Origin: Macrostomum hystrix | Lineage: Eukaryota > Platyhelminthes > Macrostomidae | Length of the DNA stretch: 64,000 bases | Reading direction: 5' to 3' | NCBI GenBank assembly: GCA_950097015.1 | Contig: CATNEN010000038.1 | Coordinates: 4,075,001-4,139,000, forward strand | Shown: positions 1 to 11,000 of the stretch, piece by piece | How the letters are laid out: each line of letters begins with the position of its first letter | Position numbering within the stretch: position 1 is the first letter of the stretch | Translations under genes and position numbers: made by a program | The notes under the pieces: model-generated | Database searches by the model: none | Seen by the model: the letters and a program-made list of their open reading frames with translations, nothing else | Told to the model about the DNA's origin: nothing

Positions 1-432
1 CTGCAGCTGGAGTCGCCGCTGAATTACGACTCAAGTGTGTTTCCGATCTGCCTGCCAACCGAGCCGGTGTCGACCACCGCGAACTGCTTCGTCGCCGGCT
101 GGGGAATCAGAGCCGATGACGACCTTAGGCTTGCGAATCTGTCGCACAACCTGCAGCAGGTGATGGTGCCGATTGTGCCCAACTCGATCTGCGGTGACAG
201 TGAGCACTACCCTGGCCTGATCACCAACAGCATGATCTGCGCCGGCTATGAGCAGGGTGGAGAAGATTCCTGCCAGAGCGACGCTGGCGGTCCGCTGATG
301 TGCAAGGATGGCGGCTACTGGCGAGTGCAAGGCGTCACCAGCTGGAGCGTGGACTGCGCTGCGAATAAGCGGCCTGGCGTGTTCACCAGGGTGCAGTCGT
401 TCGTTGCCTGGATCCAGAAGACCATCGGCTGA
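1..432 (+). CDS. Trypsin-like serine protease homologue, 3' part, catalytic Ser lost
   Basis: The window opens inside the last part of a chymotrypsin-fold (S1) protease; 143 codons are visible and end at a TGA at 430-432. Landmarks are the ICLP segment, the GWG segment, the MICAGYEQGG segment and the C-terminal helix ending WIQKTIG. The motif that should read GDSGGP reads SDAGGP, so the catalytic Ser195 equivalent is Ala (codon GCT) and oxyanion-hole Gly193 is Ser. The Asp189 equivalent, which sets trypsin specificity, is kept. Catalytic His57 and Asp102 lie before the window and cannot be judged. It is closely related to the minus-strand protease at 3.1-4.3 kb, and the two are arranged tail to tail. 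It is most likely a secreted, non-catalytic serine protease homologue, or a decaying copy; the frame is intact. Confidence 0.9.
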   Translation: MQLESPLNYDSSVFPICLPTEPVSTTANCFVAGWGIRADDDLRLANLSHNLQQVMVPIVPNSICGDSEHYPGLITNSMICAGYEQGGEDSCQSDAGGPLMCKDGGYWRVQGVTSWSVDCAANKRPGVFTRVQSFVAWIQKTIG

Positions 433-1276
433 GACTCGACTTTTGTGACCGCTGTTTTTGGGGACTTAAACTGTCGACCTGGTTAATTTTACGTTTTCTC
501 ATTGGTGGAAGATGTTTATCCGCTTTCATTAGTCCGCTTTGCTATCATCTTTACAACCATGGATTTTTTTTTGCAAAAGTTAAGATTTGTATTTTAGGAA
601 GTTTTGAAATACAAAAAAATCATTAAAATCTAAGTCGTGCATTGCTGTGAACATGTGCGTCTCTTCTTCTGGTGAGTTAACCATTGCTTCCTTGGATGTT
701 GACCAGTGTTCCAATAACTCCAATGACTTCTCCAGATTGCCTTTCGTATGGTGATTTGAACTTGCTGTGGGGAAACTCGCGTCTCCAGAGTCTTGATTTG
801 TCGTGATGGTCTATTTGCAGCCATTTGCCGCTTGTTCTCTCTGTCGCGTTCTTCAATTGCATTGCTTGATGCTGCTTATCGAAGTATCTGAAAGAAAAAT
901 TTTCCTGGAGATTCTCGTATAGCTCTGATAGGTGAGGATCTGTAATTTTAGAGCAGGCATCTCAGTTCCTGTTTGAGGTTTTTCTTGACTGCAAATTGGC
1001 TATGGCTTGCTTTGAGTCCTATTGAAGCGCTTGACTCCCGCGTTAGCTTGCGGCCAGTTTTATGAAGAAACTCAACAACTAGACGACCTTAGGCCATCAC
1101 GGGCCCTTGGCATTATTTAGTTACAACCAAACACAACAAAACCAAAATCCCACAAACCTGCGCTCGTACTTCTCTCATTTTTGCGAGGATTTGATGTCGA
1201 GAATTTTAATCCACTATTACCACCATAGATTCTATATTATCTTATATCTTATATCTTATATTCTATATTATATTAT
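433..1276. other. Intergenic, no gene seen
   Basis: This is AT-rich sequence after the protease stop. Short minus-strand ORFs of 61-64 codons at about 630-860 have no recognisable domain or splice context. Positions 1230-1275 are a degenerate TA/TTATA simple repeat just before the 45-bp array. Confidence 0.6.
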
Positions 1277-1434
1277 GCAGCGCAGAACGGCGCCAAGGAG
1301 AGCTCTGAGCAGCTGACCTGTGCAGCGCAGAACGGTGCCAAGGAGAGCTCTGAGCAGCTGACCTGTGCAGCGCAGAACGGTGCCAAGGAGAGCTCTGAGC
1401 AGCTGACCTGTGCAGCGCAGAACGGCGCCAAGGA
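1277..1434 (+). repeat. 45-bp coding-frame minisatellite, about 3.5 copies
   Basis: A 45-bp unit containing GCGCAGAACGG and GAGAGCTCTGAGCAG repeats about 3.5 times with only C/T changes between copies. It is a multiple of three and reads without stops as a 15-residue repeat (AAQNGAKESSEQLTC) in the frame of the downstream ORF. Confidence 0.9.
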
Positions 1435-1918
1435 GAGCTCCGCAGCCACACCAGCCTGCGATGTCGTTGAAGTGCAGGAAGTCATCCCCTACATCGGCGG
1501 CTGGCTGCTGCGCAAGCTTCTGGTGTTCGACTGTGATTCATGCAAGCTGCTGCTCATGACGAGCGAATCTGCAGCCAGAATATTTGAGCATAGGGCCTTC
1601 GCGGACGCCAAGTTCGGCCTCACGCAGCCAACAGAAGAATGCGCAGCTGCTTTGGGTCAAATGGAGCAGCTGTTCCGGCAAGTGATGGCAGCCGCTTCAT
1701 CCCCTGATGGCGTCCTCGCATCGACTGTACACCGATTTGAGCAAGAGGATGTTACTCTGCCTTTCTGCCAAGAGCATTTGCGCGATGGCAACGCGCGAGC
1801 TAGGCGACTCTTCGTCAGAACTCGCCTGCATCACTGGTGCAGGCAGAGAATGAGGGCGATCCGGAGGGAGCGGGATTGCGTTGCAGCTAAGCGCAAGTTG
1901 AGCAAGTTGCAGTGACTT
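1281..1918 (+). pseudogene. Transposase C-terminal-like ORF (P-element/THAP9-like?), remnant
   Basis: An open frame runs from the 45-bp repeat to a TGA at 1916-1918. After the repeat it reads VIPYIGGWLLRKL, then a CDSCKLLL cysteine pair, then an acidic helical stretch and a basic end (LFVRTRLHHWCRQRMRAIRR). The order YxGGxxxRKL, CxxC, then an Arg/His-rich C-terminal helix resembles the C-terminal end of P-element/THAP9-type transposases; this is judged by eye only. No THAP zinc finger or catalytic core is visible. A possible acceptor (ATTATGCAG) sits at 1272-1280, so this could instead be the last exon of a domesticated gene. There is no ATG in frame before the repeat. Confidence 0.35.
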
Positions 1919-3115
1919 GCTGTGAGTTCTGTATCGATTTTGCTGAGAATTAAAGCTTAATCAATCGTCAAATTTGATGATATGTTGCACTCCGCCCTTT
2001 GATATTTTGTTTTTTTGCATTGTTCGTCCCTGATGATGGGCTCACTGTATCTATCAGGTCCAATATATCGTGAAAAAATCAGATAGGAATAAAAGCAAGC
2101 ATTTAATTGCTGATCGCTTGCTCCATAGGCACTTACTTGTCTGTGGTCAAAATTCCTGGGTTTTCGCGCAGCGGCCAGCTGGGGTATGAGTGGCGCATCT
2201 AGGTAATATATAATCTGTGATTACCACCATGTTTTCCTGACGGTACGCTCGTAGAAGTCAAATTAAATCAGTTTAGAATAATTTACATTATTTCTATGGT
2301 AGTTCTGTTAAAACAGTTATTTATATTTATACTTGATGGTTTATGAACCATTATTGTACGTTTTCCTTAATGTGGATCTCCACCTCTGTATCCTTCCTTC
2401 TTCCGATTCCTTCGAAACCTTTCGAGTGCTGTTCTAGCGTCCTTTAGTCGATTGTTTCAGTTAGTATACTGCTCTCTTCTTGATAGAAGCACCTACATTG
2501 AGCTCCCAGGCCAGAATTTTATGCTTGAAGGCGTCCTCAAATCCAATAATAGGCTTGTACATGCAATGTGATTATTTCACTAGTTTTTCATGCACCTTAC
2601 CTTCAAGTAGCTTTCGTTAATGAGTTCGAAAAGCAGGCCAGATAGAAGTGATCCACAAGCCAGTGACGAAGGTTGACTGCTGAATTCACTCCTTAAGTCA
2701 ATGGCTACTCAAATCAAGTCAATTGAAAGCGCCGAACAACAGCTTCAGCAATGCTACAAAATGTAAATTAGGCCCAACATTAGGTGAATTTGACATAAAT
2801 TTTCTATCTAGCGACGAGGCAAATTCAACGACTTCTATCCAAATGGCCAAAATAATTAGTAGATGTCTTAGGCCCCTTGAATTTTGAGTTTTTAAGTCAA
2901 AAAATGGTAAAAACTAAAGTTAATTACTCCGCAACACAAAACTTGCTTATTGGTTCTTTTTATTGTAATTTTAAAGCAAAAAGTACGAGCGTAATAAGGA
3001 ATTAAGCAAAAAGTAATTAAAAGTAATGAAGTTGACAATCGACGTAAAATCTATCACCCTAAAATTGCAAAATGTATTAAATATCTCGACAGCTTGAGTC
3101 ACTGAAAGTCAAGCC
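1919..3115. other. Intergenic, AT-rich, no gene seen
   Basis: This lies between the transposase-like ORF and the 3' end of the minus-strand protease. I see no ORF with splice support and no tandem repeat. Confidence 0.6.
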
Positions 3116-4269
3116 TCAGAAGACGGTCTTCCTGATCCAGTCGACGAACGACTGCACCCTGGTGAACACTCCAGGCCGCTTGTCTGCAGCGCAGCCCTCG
3201 TCCCAGCTGGAAACGCCCTGCAGTCGCCAGTAGCCGCCGTCCTTGCACATCAGCGGACTGCCCGAGTCACCCTGGCACCTGCCGTTGCCACCCTGCTCAT
3301 AGCCGGCGCAGATCATGCTGTCGGTGATCAGGCCAGGGTAGTGCTCACTGTCACCACAGATCGAGTTGGGCACAATCGGCACCAACACCTGCTGCAGGTA
3401 GGAGGACAGATTCGCCGGCATCTGATCGTCATCGACTGTGATCCCCCAGCCGACGGCGAAGCAGTTCGCGGTGGTCGACACCGGCTCGGTGGGCAGACAG
3501 ATCGGGAACACACTTGAGTCGAAATTCAGCGGAGACTCCAGCTGCAGCAACGCAATGTCGTTCTCGATGCTGTCACTGACGTAGCGCGGATGAACGATGA
3601 TCTTGACGACTCGGCGAATCTGCAGCGTCGGCTCCTGTGAATCGCGAGAGTGCCGACCCACCTCGATCGTCAGCATGCTGGGGTTGTTAGCCGACTCTAC
3701 TTCGACACAGCGGGCGGCAGTCACGATCCAGTTTCTGTTGATGATCGAGCCTGCGCAGATGTGAACATCGTCAAGCAGCTTCAGCGACACCATCCAGGGC
3801 CAGCTGTGTGGAATGACCTCCTTGCCTCCGACGATGCGGCTCTCATCTGGCACAATGGCTTGACGGCCGCAGCTCTCGAGGCCTCCTGAAATGCATCGAA
3901 GGATTCCAGTTCATAGATAAATTTTGTCAGAACGTTGCCAAGCCAAGACGATTAAACTCACACACCAAGGAAGCAGACAGGGCAAACCTAAATTCTAGGT
4001 CTGAATTGTCCAATTTCATTTCTATGACAAACTCTTGGTGATCACTCCTTCACTTTCAATCCAGACATTCGCAGGCATTCAGTTCTGATAATGGCCAACT
4101 GTGTCACAAACCTGATCAAAGCGATTCATCACTCACCATTGTCGATGATCTGAGAGGTGGTGCCTTCCAGTGGGCTCGCTGTGACTGCAACCGTGCTCTC
4201 AGTGGTTACATTGACTTCAGCTGCTGCTGACATCAGCAGGCCGGCTGCGAGAAGGAGCTGCAGCCACAT
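3116..4269 (-). CDS. Secreted trypsin-like serine protease homologue, catalytic His replaced
   Basis: Two exons, complement(4137..4269, 3116..3885), joined in phase 1 (donor GGTGAGT, acceptor TTTCAG), give 300 aa. Residues 1-17 form a signal peptide. A CGRQ-type propeptide follows, and the zymogen cleavage site is ESR|IVGG at residues 61-62. The fold is complete: NDIALLQL holds Asp154 and GDSGSP holds Ser252. The TAAHC motif, however, reads TAARC, so catalytic His57 is Arg103 (codon CGC; one transition from CAC). The Asp189 equivalent is Gly246, so a trypsin pocket is not expected, and the second Gly of GDSGGP is Ser. It is predicted to be secreted and catalytically dead or severely impaired. 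An in-frame ATG exists upstream at 4377, but 4269 puts the signal peptide at the N-terminus. Confidence 0.9.
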
Positions 4270-4869
4270 GCTTGACTTTGAAAAGGAGCTGTTCTGCTTG
4301 GATGTCGGGATGATAAACTTGACTGTGAAAGACCGTTTTCGAGTTCTATTTATTGACAGTTGAAGTAGCGAAGCCACGTCGTGTCAGTTCAACGTGCCAT
4401 TCGGCTTTAGACCTTTTCAGATGTAACACTGTGTAATGAATTGCATAAGCTTTTACTGACTTTGCTGCAATTAGCAGCAATTTGATGAGAAAACATAAAT
4501 TTGCTTATTCGCTTTCAAACGCTTTCAATTCGCTTTCGCTTTTTGCCTGGCGAATGGGTGTTGGGTGTAACAGCAGTATACGAGGGTGTACTGCTGTTAC
4601 TCTTGCTAGCTGTTGAAAAAGAGTTATGTGAAAAAGTCCTCAGATTTTTTGGACAGCCCACGTACGATTTCAGCTCTCTTAGTTTTCCGAAAATATGCGG
4701 ATTGGCACTCAATTATTTAGTCGATCCACCAAACAGCAAACAGCGCTGCGACTGTGCTGTAATCGAGTGCAATATTTTCCACTAGTTTATCTCTTGATGG
4801 AAAAGGAAGTAAAAAATCGCAGTTCATTATTGTGATTATTGCTGGGAGAATTATAAACGACGCTTAGCT
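4270..4869. other. Intergenic between divergent-spaced minus genes, no gene seen
   Basis: This stretch holds the presumed promoter of the minus-strand protease (an AT-rich AATAAATAG block at about 4346-4354) and the 3' flank of the WSC gene. ORFs at 4501-4785 on both strands look like chance frames. Confidence 0.5.
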
Positions 4870-6949
4870 TTAGTTTCTATTTATTATTTTTTCGATTGCT
4901 TGAGAGACAGGCAGTTCAAAAGAGAGTAAAAAGTGAATAAAATGTTGGCAATCAGCAATCAATACAATGCGAATTACATGATTAATAGTTTCTATCATCA
5001 AGGAATTTCTCATTCCACGAGTTCGTGCTGGTCGGCTTGTTGTAGTCGACGACCCTTGTTCCACCGGTTTCGACTGGAAATGGAAGAAGTTGAACTTTGT
5101 GACAATGTCCCCCAGTTTGATTCCGCTATCTTGCATATCAACTCAGTCTCCAATAGCACTAAATTTTGTGCCTCGGGCAGTACTCACAGCTCAGTCCAGT
5201 GACAAAGACTTGGTTCCTCCAAGAGCCACCGCAGGTCTGCGCCAGGTTGCCTTTGCACCTGGAGTTGCACTCAGAGCTCTGCGCTATGCCGTACCGACCG
5301 TAGGTGTTGCCACAGAAGCACCAGTCCGATGCTTGCAGGGCGGCGTACCTGAAGTTCCGCGACCGGCAGTACACCAAGCAGCTGTCCACGGTCGTGCTTG
5401 AGGCTGAGTGGATCCAAGTTGACAAGTCTCTGGGCTTGTTGATGTCCCTGAAGCAGCCGAGAAGGGCTTCGTCTGAAAGCAAATTATATATTTGATAATA
5501 AACTCTTAAAGTTAAGTGAGCTGCATTTCTGTGGCTGGGACACCACTTCGAGGCGCGGCAACGGAGAGCCTTTGGGGGGGGCGTGATGACCTGAGCAACG
5601 TACAGCCGGTCACCGATTGATGTCCCTGTACGCTCAGTGCTATTGCTTTAGTGTTTCTACGAGCCATTATCGCATAATTCTATTTACTATTTCAAATCTC
5701 ACCTGGCTTGACGATGCCGGTGAAAAAGACTTCGTTTCTCAATAGACCGCCGCAGGTCTCCTGGCTGTTCCCGCTGCAGCGGCTGTTGCACTCCCTGTCA
5801 TCGGCCCTGCCGTGAATGCCGAAGGTGTTGCCGCACAGGCACCAGTCGCTGGCCTGCAGGGCGGCGTACTTGAAGCCGGCAGCTAGGCAGTGGCTCAGGC
5901 AGTAGCTGCGAGAGTTTTCGCTGATTTTCTGCATCACAGGCAGGTCTCTGGCGTCGATATTGTCCACGAAGCAGCCAAGTCGATTGAACACTGAGCCGGA
6001 AGCTGGTTGAAAGAAGCAATTTAAATTAATTTTAGGAGGATTGAGTTTACTAGAGTTTATATTTTCTGTAATATAAACTCTGTAGTTTATATCTCACCTG
6101 TTCTAATAAGACCAGTGGCGTAGATGTCGTTTGTCCATGGTCCACCGCAGGTCTCGTAGCGGTTTCCTGCGCAAGGCATACCGCAGTCAGAACTGCGCGC
6201 CTGGCCGTGCTGCCCGAACGTGTTGCCGCAGGTGCACCAGTCCCCAGCCTGCAGGCCCGCGTACTCAAATCCCAGGCTGCGGCAGCGCTCCAAGCAGAAC
6301 CACACGGTGGTTTTGGTGCTCTGATGCAACACTGGCAGATCTCTGGCGTCGCCCTTGTCCTTGAAGCAGCCAATGCGTCCACCCTGGGCTGGAAAACAGC
6401 AAAGCATTTTAAATGTTGGTGTTGCGGCCTGAGGGCATCATTTGGTGACACTATATTAGCAGGATGGCTGAGGGCATCATTTGGTGACACTATATTAGCA
6501 GGATGGCTGAGGGCATCATTTGGTGACACTATATTAGCAGGATGGCTGAGGGCATCATTTGGTGACAGTATATTAGCAGGATGGCTGAGGGCATCATTTG
6601 GTGACACTATATTAGCAGGATGGCTGAGGGCATCATTTGGTGACACTATATTAGCAGGATGGCTGAGGGCATCATTTGGTGACACTATATTAGCAGGTTC
6701 GCAAAGGTTTTCGAAATCAATCTTTGAAAGCATTATGAGGCTTTCAATTTTTACAGTACATTACAGGTGCAGCATGAAGGGGGGTTGAGAACTGATTACA
6801 ATGATTAATTGTTCACAAGCCGGAGTTAAAGGGGCCGGGTCGTAACCGGTCGGGTTTCAGGTATATGACACATAGAGACGAGCCAGCTTACCTTGAACCT
6901 GGCCAGCAGCCAAGTAGGAGCAGAGTAGCAGTAGCGATCGGAAAGTCAT
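4870..6949 (-). CDS. Secreted protein with three tandem WSC domains
   Basis: Five exons, complement(6892..6949, 6098..6388, 5703..6002, 5188..5472, 4870..5129), close in frame to 397 aa. Exon 1 encodes only a signal peptide (MTFRSLLLLCSYLAAG). Exons 2-4 each encode one complete WSC domain with the pattern GCF, ARDL or RDL, YAALQASDWC or YAGLQAGDWC, CGNT(F/Y)G, Cys-rich, ETCGG or QTCGG. All internal introns are phase 1, so each domain sits on its own symmetrical exon, the classic exon-shuffling layout. WSC domains are eight-cysteine modules thought to bind carbohydrate. Exon 5 is a tail of about 86 residues with a Ser/Thr-rich start and a hydrophobic stretch; its 3' end is the least certain part. 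Intron 1 holds a 39-bp minisatellite. Confidence 0.9.
5521..5640. other. GC-richer intronic stretch in WSC gene
   Basis: The intron between WSC domains 2 and 3 has a local G-run (GGGGGGG near 5573-5582) and higher GC than the surrounding intron. No domain or repeat was identified. Confidence 0.3.
6428..6697. repeat. 39-bp minisatellite, about 7 copies, intron 1 of WSC gene
   Basis: Seven near-identical 39-bp units contain CATCATTTGGTGACACTATA. Only one substitution (GACAGTATA) is seen. The unit is a multiple of three, so it makes long spurious ORFs on both strands. CATCATTTGGTGAC is also part of the dispersed element at 14.3 and 49.1 kb, so the array may have grown from an element fragment. 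Confidence 0.95.
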
Positions 6950-8018
6950 TTCACGATAAGTTTTCATAACTTCCTTGCAGTAATCGCTCCCTTCAGGCGA
7001 AGACTACGAATTCGTTGAGCTGATCGTTAAATTAAGTTTGAGTCGCAACTAAATTCTAATTTATAGACTCTCAGCCGACTCAGCTGGGTGGTAAAAACCA
7101 GATGCTCTGTTGGATAAGCTGCAGGGTTTGTGTCTCCGATGTACAGCTGAGGGTGCACAACTATCCAGTCAGTCTGGATGAATATTTTAGATGAAACCTT
7201 GACAGGGTCGAACGGATGCAGGTGTGAAATACTATCTGGGTGCTAACTACTTTGCCAACGAACCAAGAATAAATTTATTGACTGAGTCGACACCAAACAC
7301 CCTGCAGTGTACATGCAGTGAATTTTCATTTAGCGACAGTGGACCCAGAACCATCTCATGTCCTGAGCACGCACTCACACATGGGTGTACATCTGGCATT
7401 AATTTTTCATTTTATGCACATTCTGAGCGTTGGGAATTGCACGACAAGCCCCCAAGCCTTCTCGGCGAGTAAAAGTGCAAATGTAACTTTTATGTACCAA
7501 TGCAAATAAAATAAAACATATGGAAAAAAACGAAATGAAAAAAACGAAATCAGCTAAAAAATCAAGCAGAAATAATTATAAGTTGTGATAGCTGTGAATA
7601 TAAGCACTGTAGTATCACATATCTCTTATCACGTCTGAATCTCATGTATTCAATTTCTACGCATATTAGATAATTATATATTAAAAACTTAGACTACAAT
7701 ATCATGAAGCATATAATAGAAAATAACATGTGCTAATTATCACATCAACTGCTTTTGGTTTAATAAACACCTTCTTCTACCCTAACTAAGCATGATTGTA
7801 AATAAAATAGGCTTTTACAAGAGCGTGACGGAAAATAAATACGTTCCACCAATGCTCTTTGATTTTAATAATCTAAGATAAAGATAAACAAAAGTCATAT
7901 CAATAAGCATTATCAGCCGAATGCAAAGTATTTTTCATCCAATTTGATTTACTCAGTCTGGTTTGCTGTACAGGTCGAAAAAATTAATTTCCTGAAATCC
8001 TGCAGGGTTAGTGCAGCC
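6950..8018. other. Intergenic between WSC gene and CCDC17-like gene
   Basis: AT-rich, with no supported gene. About 7320-7450 resembles a piece of the element seen at 14.3 kb and, reversed, at 48.9-49.1 kb (shared CCTGAGCACGCACTCACAC-like and GTGTACATCTG stretches). Confidence 0.5.
7320..7450 (+). mobile_element. Diverged fragment of dispersed SINE-like body
   Basis: It shares CCTGAGCAC, a CACACA stretch, GGTGTACATCTG and CATTCTGAGC in the same order with 14327-14500. It is more diverged than the 14.3/49.1-kb pair. Confidence 0.5.
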
Positions 8019-11000
8019 TCATTGGTCATAGATGTCCGCCTCGTACAGGTTGTACACCAGCTGAAATTGAGGTGCTTTTCATCAATAAAAGAATGGAATC
8101 TGACAAATTCAACTGTAGCTTTCATTTCTATATATACTCACAAACCATGGACTGCTAAAGTAGTCACAACTACTACTAGTGGTCCTTGCTCACCACTCAT
8201 TAGCAGCAACTCCCCCTTCTCCACTCTACTTCCCCTTCTCCACTCTACTTCCCCTTCTCCACTCTACTTCCCCTTCTCCACTCTACTTCCCCTTCTCCAC
8301 TCTACTTCCCCGTCTCTACTCTACTTCCCCTTCTCTACTCTACTTCCCCTTCTCTACTCTACTTCCCCTTCTCCACTCTACTTCCCCTTCTCTACTCTAC
8401 TTCCCCTTCTCTACTCTACTTCCCCTTCTCCACTCTACTTCCCCTTCTCCACTCTACTTCCCCTTCTCCACTCTACTTCCCCTTCTCTACTCTACTTCTC
8501 CTTCTTTATTACTATACTTCCCCTTCTCAACTCTACTTCCCCTTCTCCACTCTACTTCCCCTTCTCCCCACTACTTCCTTTTCTCCCGACTACTTCCCCT
8601 TTTATCGTATGTTTTTCCTCCTCCAGCTCTATTCCCAGCCTCTAATTCTTGCACTTTTGCCCACTCTCAAACTCACCGATTTAAACTTCTTCACCATCAT
8701 GTCCACGAAGCTGCCCACATCCTTGCCAGGTGGTATCATATCTCTGAGCAGGGTGCCTTGGACCTCACGCTTATAATTGGCCTGCAGATTCTGTGGGATG
8801 AAGTCCTGGTTGATCACAATCAGTTCATCATCAGTGACAGCGGTGAGTTCCTCTTCTCTGCGTCCGTCGCACATTTTGACCAGCACCGAGGCGCCGTTGA
8901 TGAGATTGAGGTAGCCCTGGGACACGCCAGACTGCATGAAGTCAACCAATCGCATGCGAGTCAGCTGCTGCAGCAAACCCTGGCTCGGACTGCCGATGAA
9001 CAGCGGCAGCTGGTAAGTGTCTGTGTACACGAAACCATTCTCAAACACTTGCATGGCTGTCCACGCCTGGTCTAGCAGTGAGTACTGATAGGCCTGCTTA
9101 GTGGCAGTGACAGCAATCTCCTGCAGGTGAATGATCACCGTCATGTTCCGGTGGTAGGTTCGATTGCGGAAGTGCTGCAGAGGAATGGAGGAACGATTCT
9201 GCATTGTTCGCATTTTCCAGGGTTTGTCAAATTGACTTGTCGAATGGGATATGAATCTCAGAGTTGGGTTTCAGAGATGGTTGCTAGGGGCCATTAGAGC
9301 CGGTTACTAGGGTAAGAATTTCAGAGCTGGTTGCTAGGGGCCATTAGAGCCGGTTACTAGGGTAAGAATTTCAGAGCTGGTTGCTAGGGTAAGGTTTTCA
9401 GAGATGGTTGCTAGGGTATGGGTTTCAAAGATGGTTGCTAGGTACGGGTTACAGAGATGGTTGCTATGTGATAGATTACGAAGATGGTTGCTAGGGTACG
9501 CGTTTCAAAGATGTTTGCTAGGGTAAGGTTTTCAGAGATGTTCGCTAGGGTATGGGTTTCAAAGATGTTTGCTAGGGTACGGGTTTCAAAGATGCTTGCT
9601 AGGGTACGGGTCACAGAGATGGTTGCTATGTGATAGATTACGAAGATGGTTGCCAGGGAATAAAATTCGGAGATTTCACCAACGGCCACTCGTTGAAAAA
9701 ACAGTTAGTTGAAACGTTCGTTAGATAAATAGTTATAATATCTTGCTAGACGGAGACTCGTCAGCTAATCTGCTCACCTGCCAGTCCATATTGAAGATGG
9801 GGCTCTTGTTGGTGCTAGTGAGGTCCAGGTTCTCAGTGAAGGCCGGCTTATCGTAGGCGGCGTGCGGCCTTCCCAGGTAGAATGCCCCGGGCGGATTCAG
9901 GCAGAAATGGGCCAGGGTGAAATTGTGCCACGGCAGGTTGACGCAGCCGTCCACAATGAGTTTGAACCCGTGATGCGGCACGTATTGAGACAGGTAGTTC
10001 ACATTCAGCGGCTTGTACTTCATGTCGAACTGTTTGGTGAGGACGTTGGCAACGAACAGTTCGCTCTCTTTGACTGTCTCCAGCTTCCGGCCGGCAATCT
10101 CGGACATGATCTCGCGCACGGTGGTCTTGGGCCGCCGGGTGTGCGCGTGGATGATCTTGGACTCGCCGATGCTCGGCTTGCAGTTCAGGCTGTAGTACAC
10201 GCGGTCGGAGTAGTACGGCTTGGGCTGATGCAGCCCCAGCCTGCGCCAGTCATACTCTGGCACCTGCTGCTGCTGCATAAATGGTAGGGTAATGTCCCTG
10301 AGTTCTATATGTTCAAGTGTGCTCAAGTGTTGGCGAGTTTTAGGAAGAGTGAGGACAAGGCAAGGCGGATTAAAGTACAATGGCAAGCTCTCAGGCAGCC
10401 GTGGCTCACACTCAGCGGTTTTCCGTCGTGCCCGACAGGAGCCTTGAACAGGCGCACCAGCACGGTGGCTCCCATGACTGGCCGGAGGCGTCGGCGTCGC
10501 ATCAGGTCCTCAGTTAGCGGCTCCTTGCCTGATGGTCCTTCGCGATAAATTCTCAGCTGATGGCAGCCTTCGTTTAGTGCCACCTGATTTATTTGTGTTG
10601 GCATGTCAACTGTTATGGGCTGCCGACCATGAGGAGTCTTTGTTTGGTTTAAGATGTCTTCAAAGTGAGTCTAGGAGTCTTTGTTTGTTTTAAGATGTCT
10701 TCAATGAGTCTGAGGAGTCTTTGTTGGGTTTGTTTTAAGATGTCTTCAATGAGTCTGAGGAGTCTTTGTTGGGTTCGGGGTGTCTTCAACGAGTCTGGGG
10801 TGTCTGGCATCACAGTTGTCGAAAATAAAATTAGGCCAACCTGTACACCGGTGGCATCAGTTTGTGGCTGCTTCTCCGTCCCAATGTCCAGGAAGATGTT
10901 GAGCGCAGAGAAGCCAACCAGCACGAGCTGCTTGGAGAAGCGATCGATGGTGTACAGCTTCATGAGCAGAGTAGCCGATGGTGGCAGATCCGGCTCGCGA

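Noticed and set aside
8179-9075. Plus-strand Pro/Leu/Ser ORF of about 300 codons
   Set aside because: It is generated by a 19-bp repeat without stops and by the antisense of a CCDC17-like exon; there is no coding logic.
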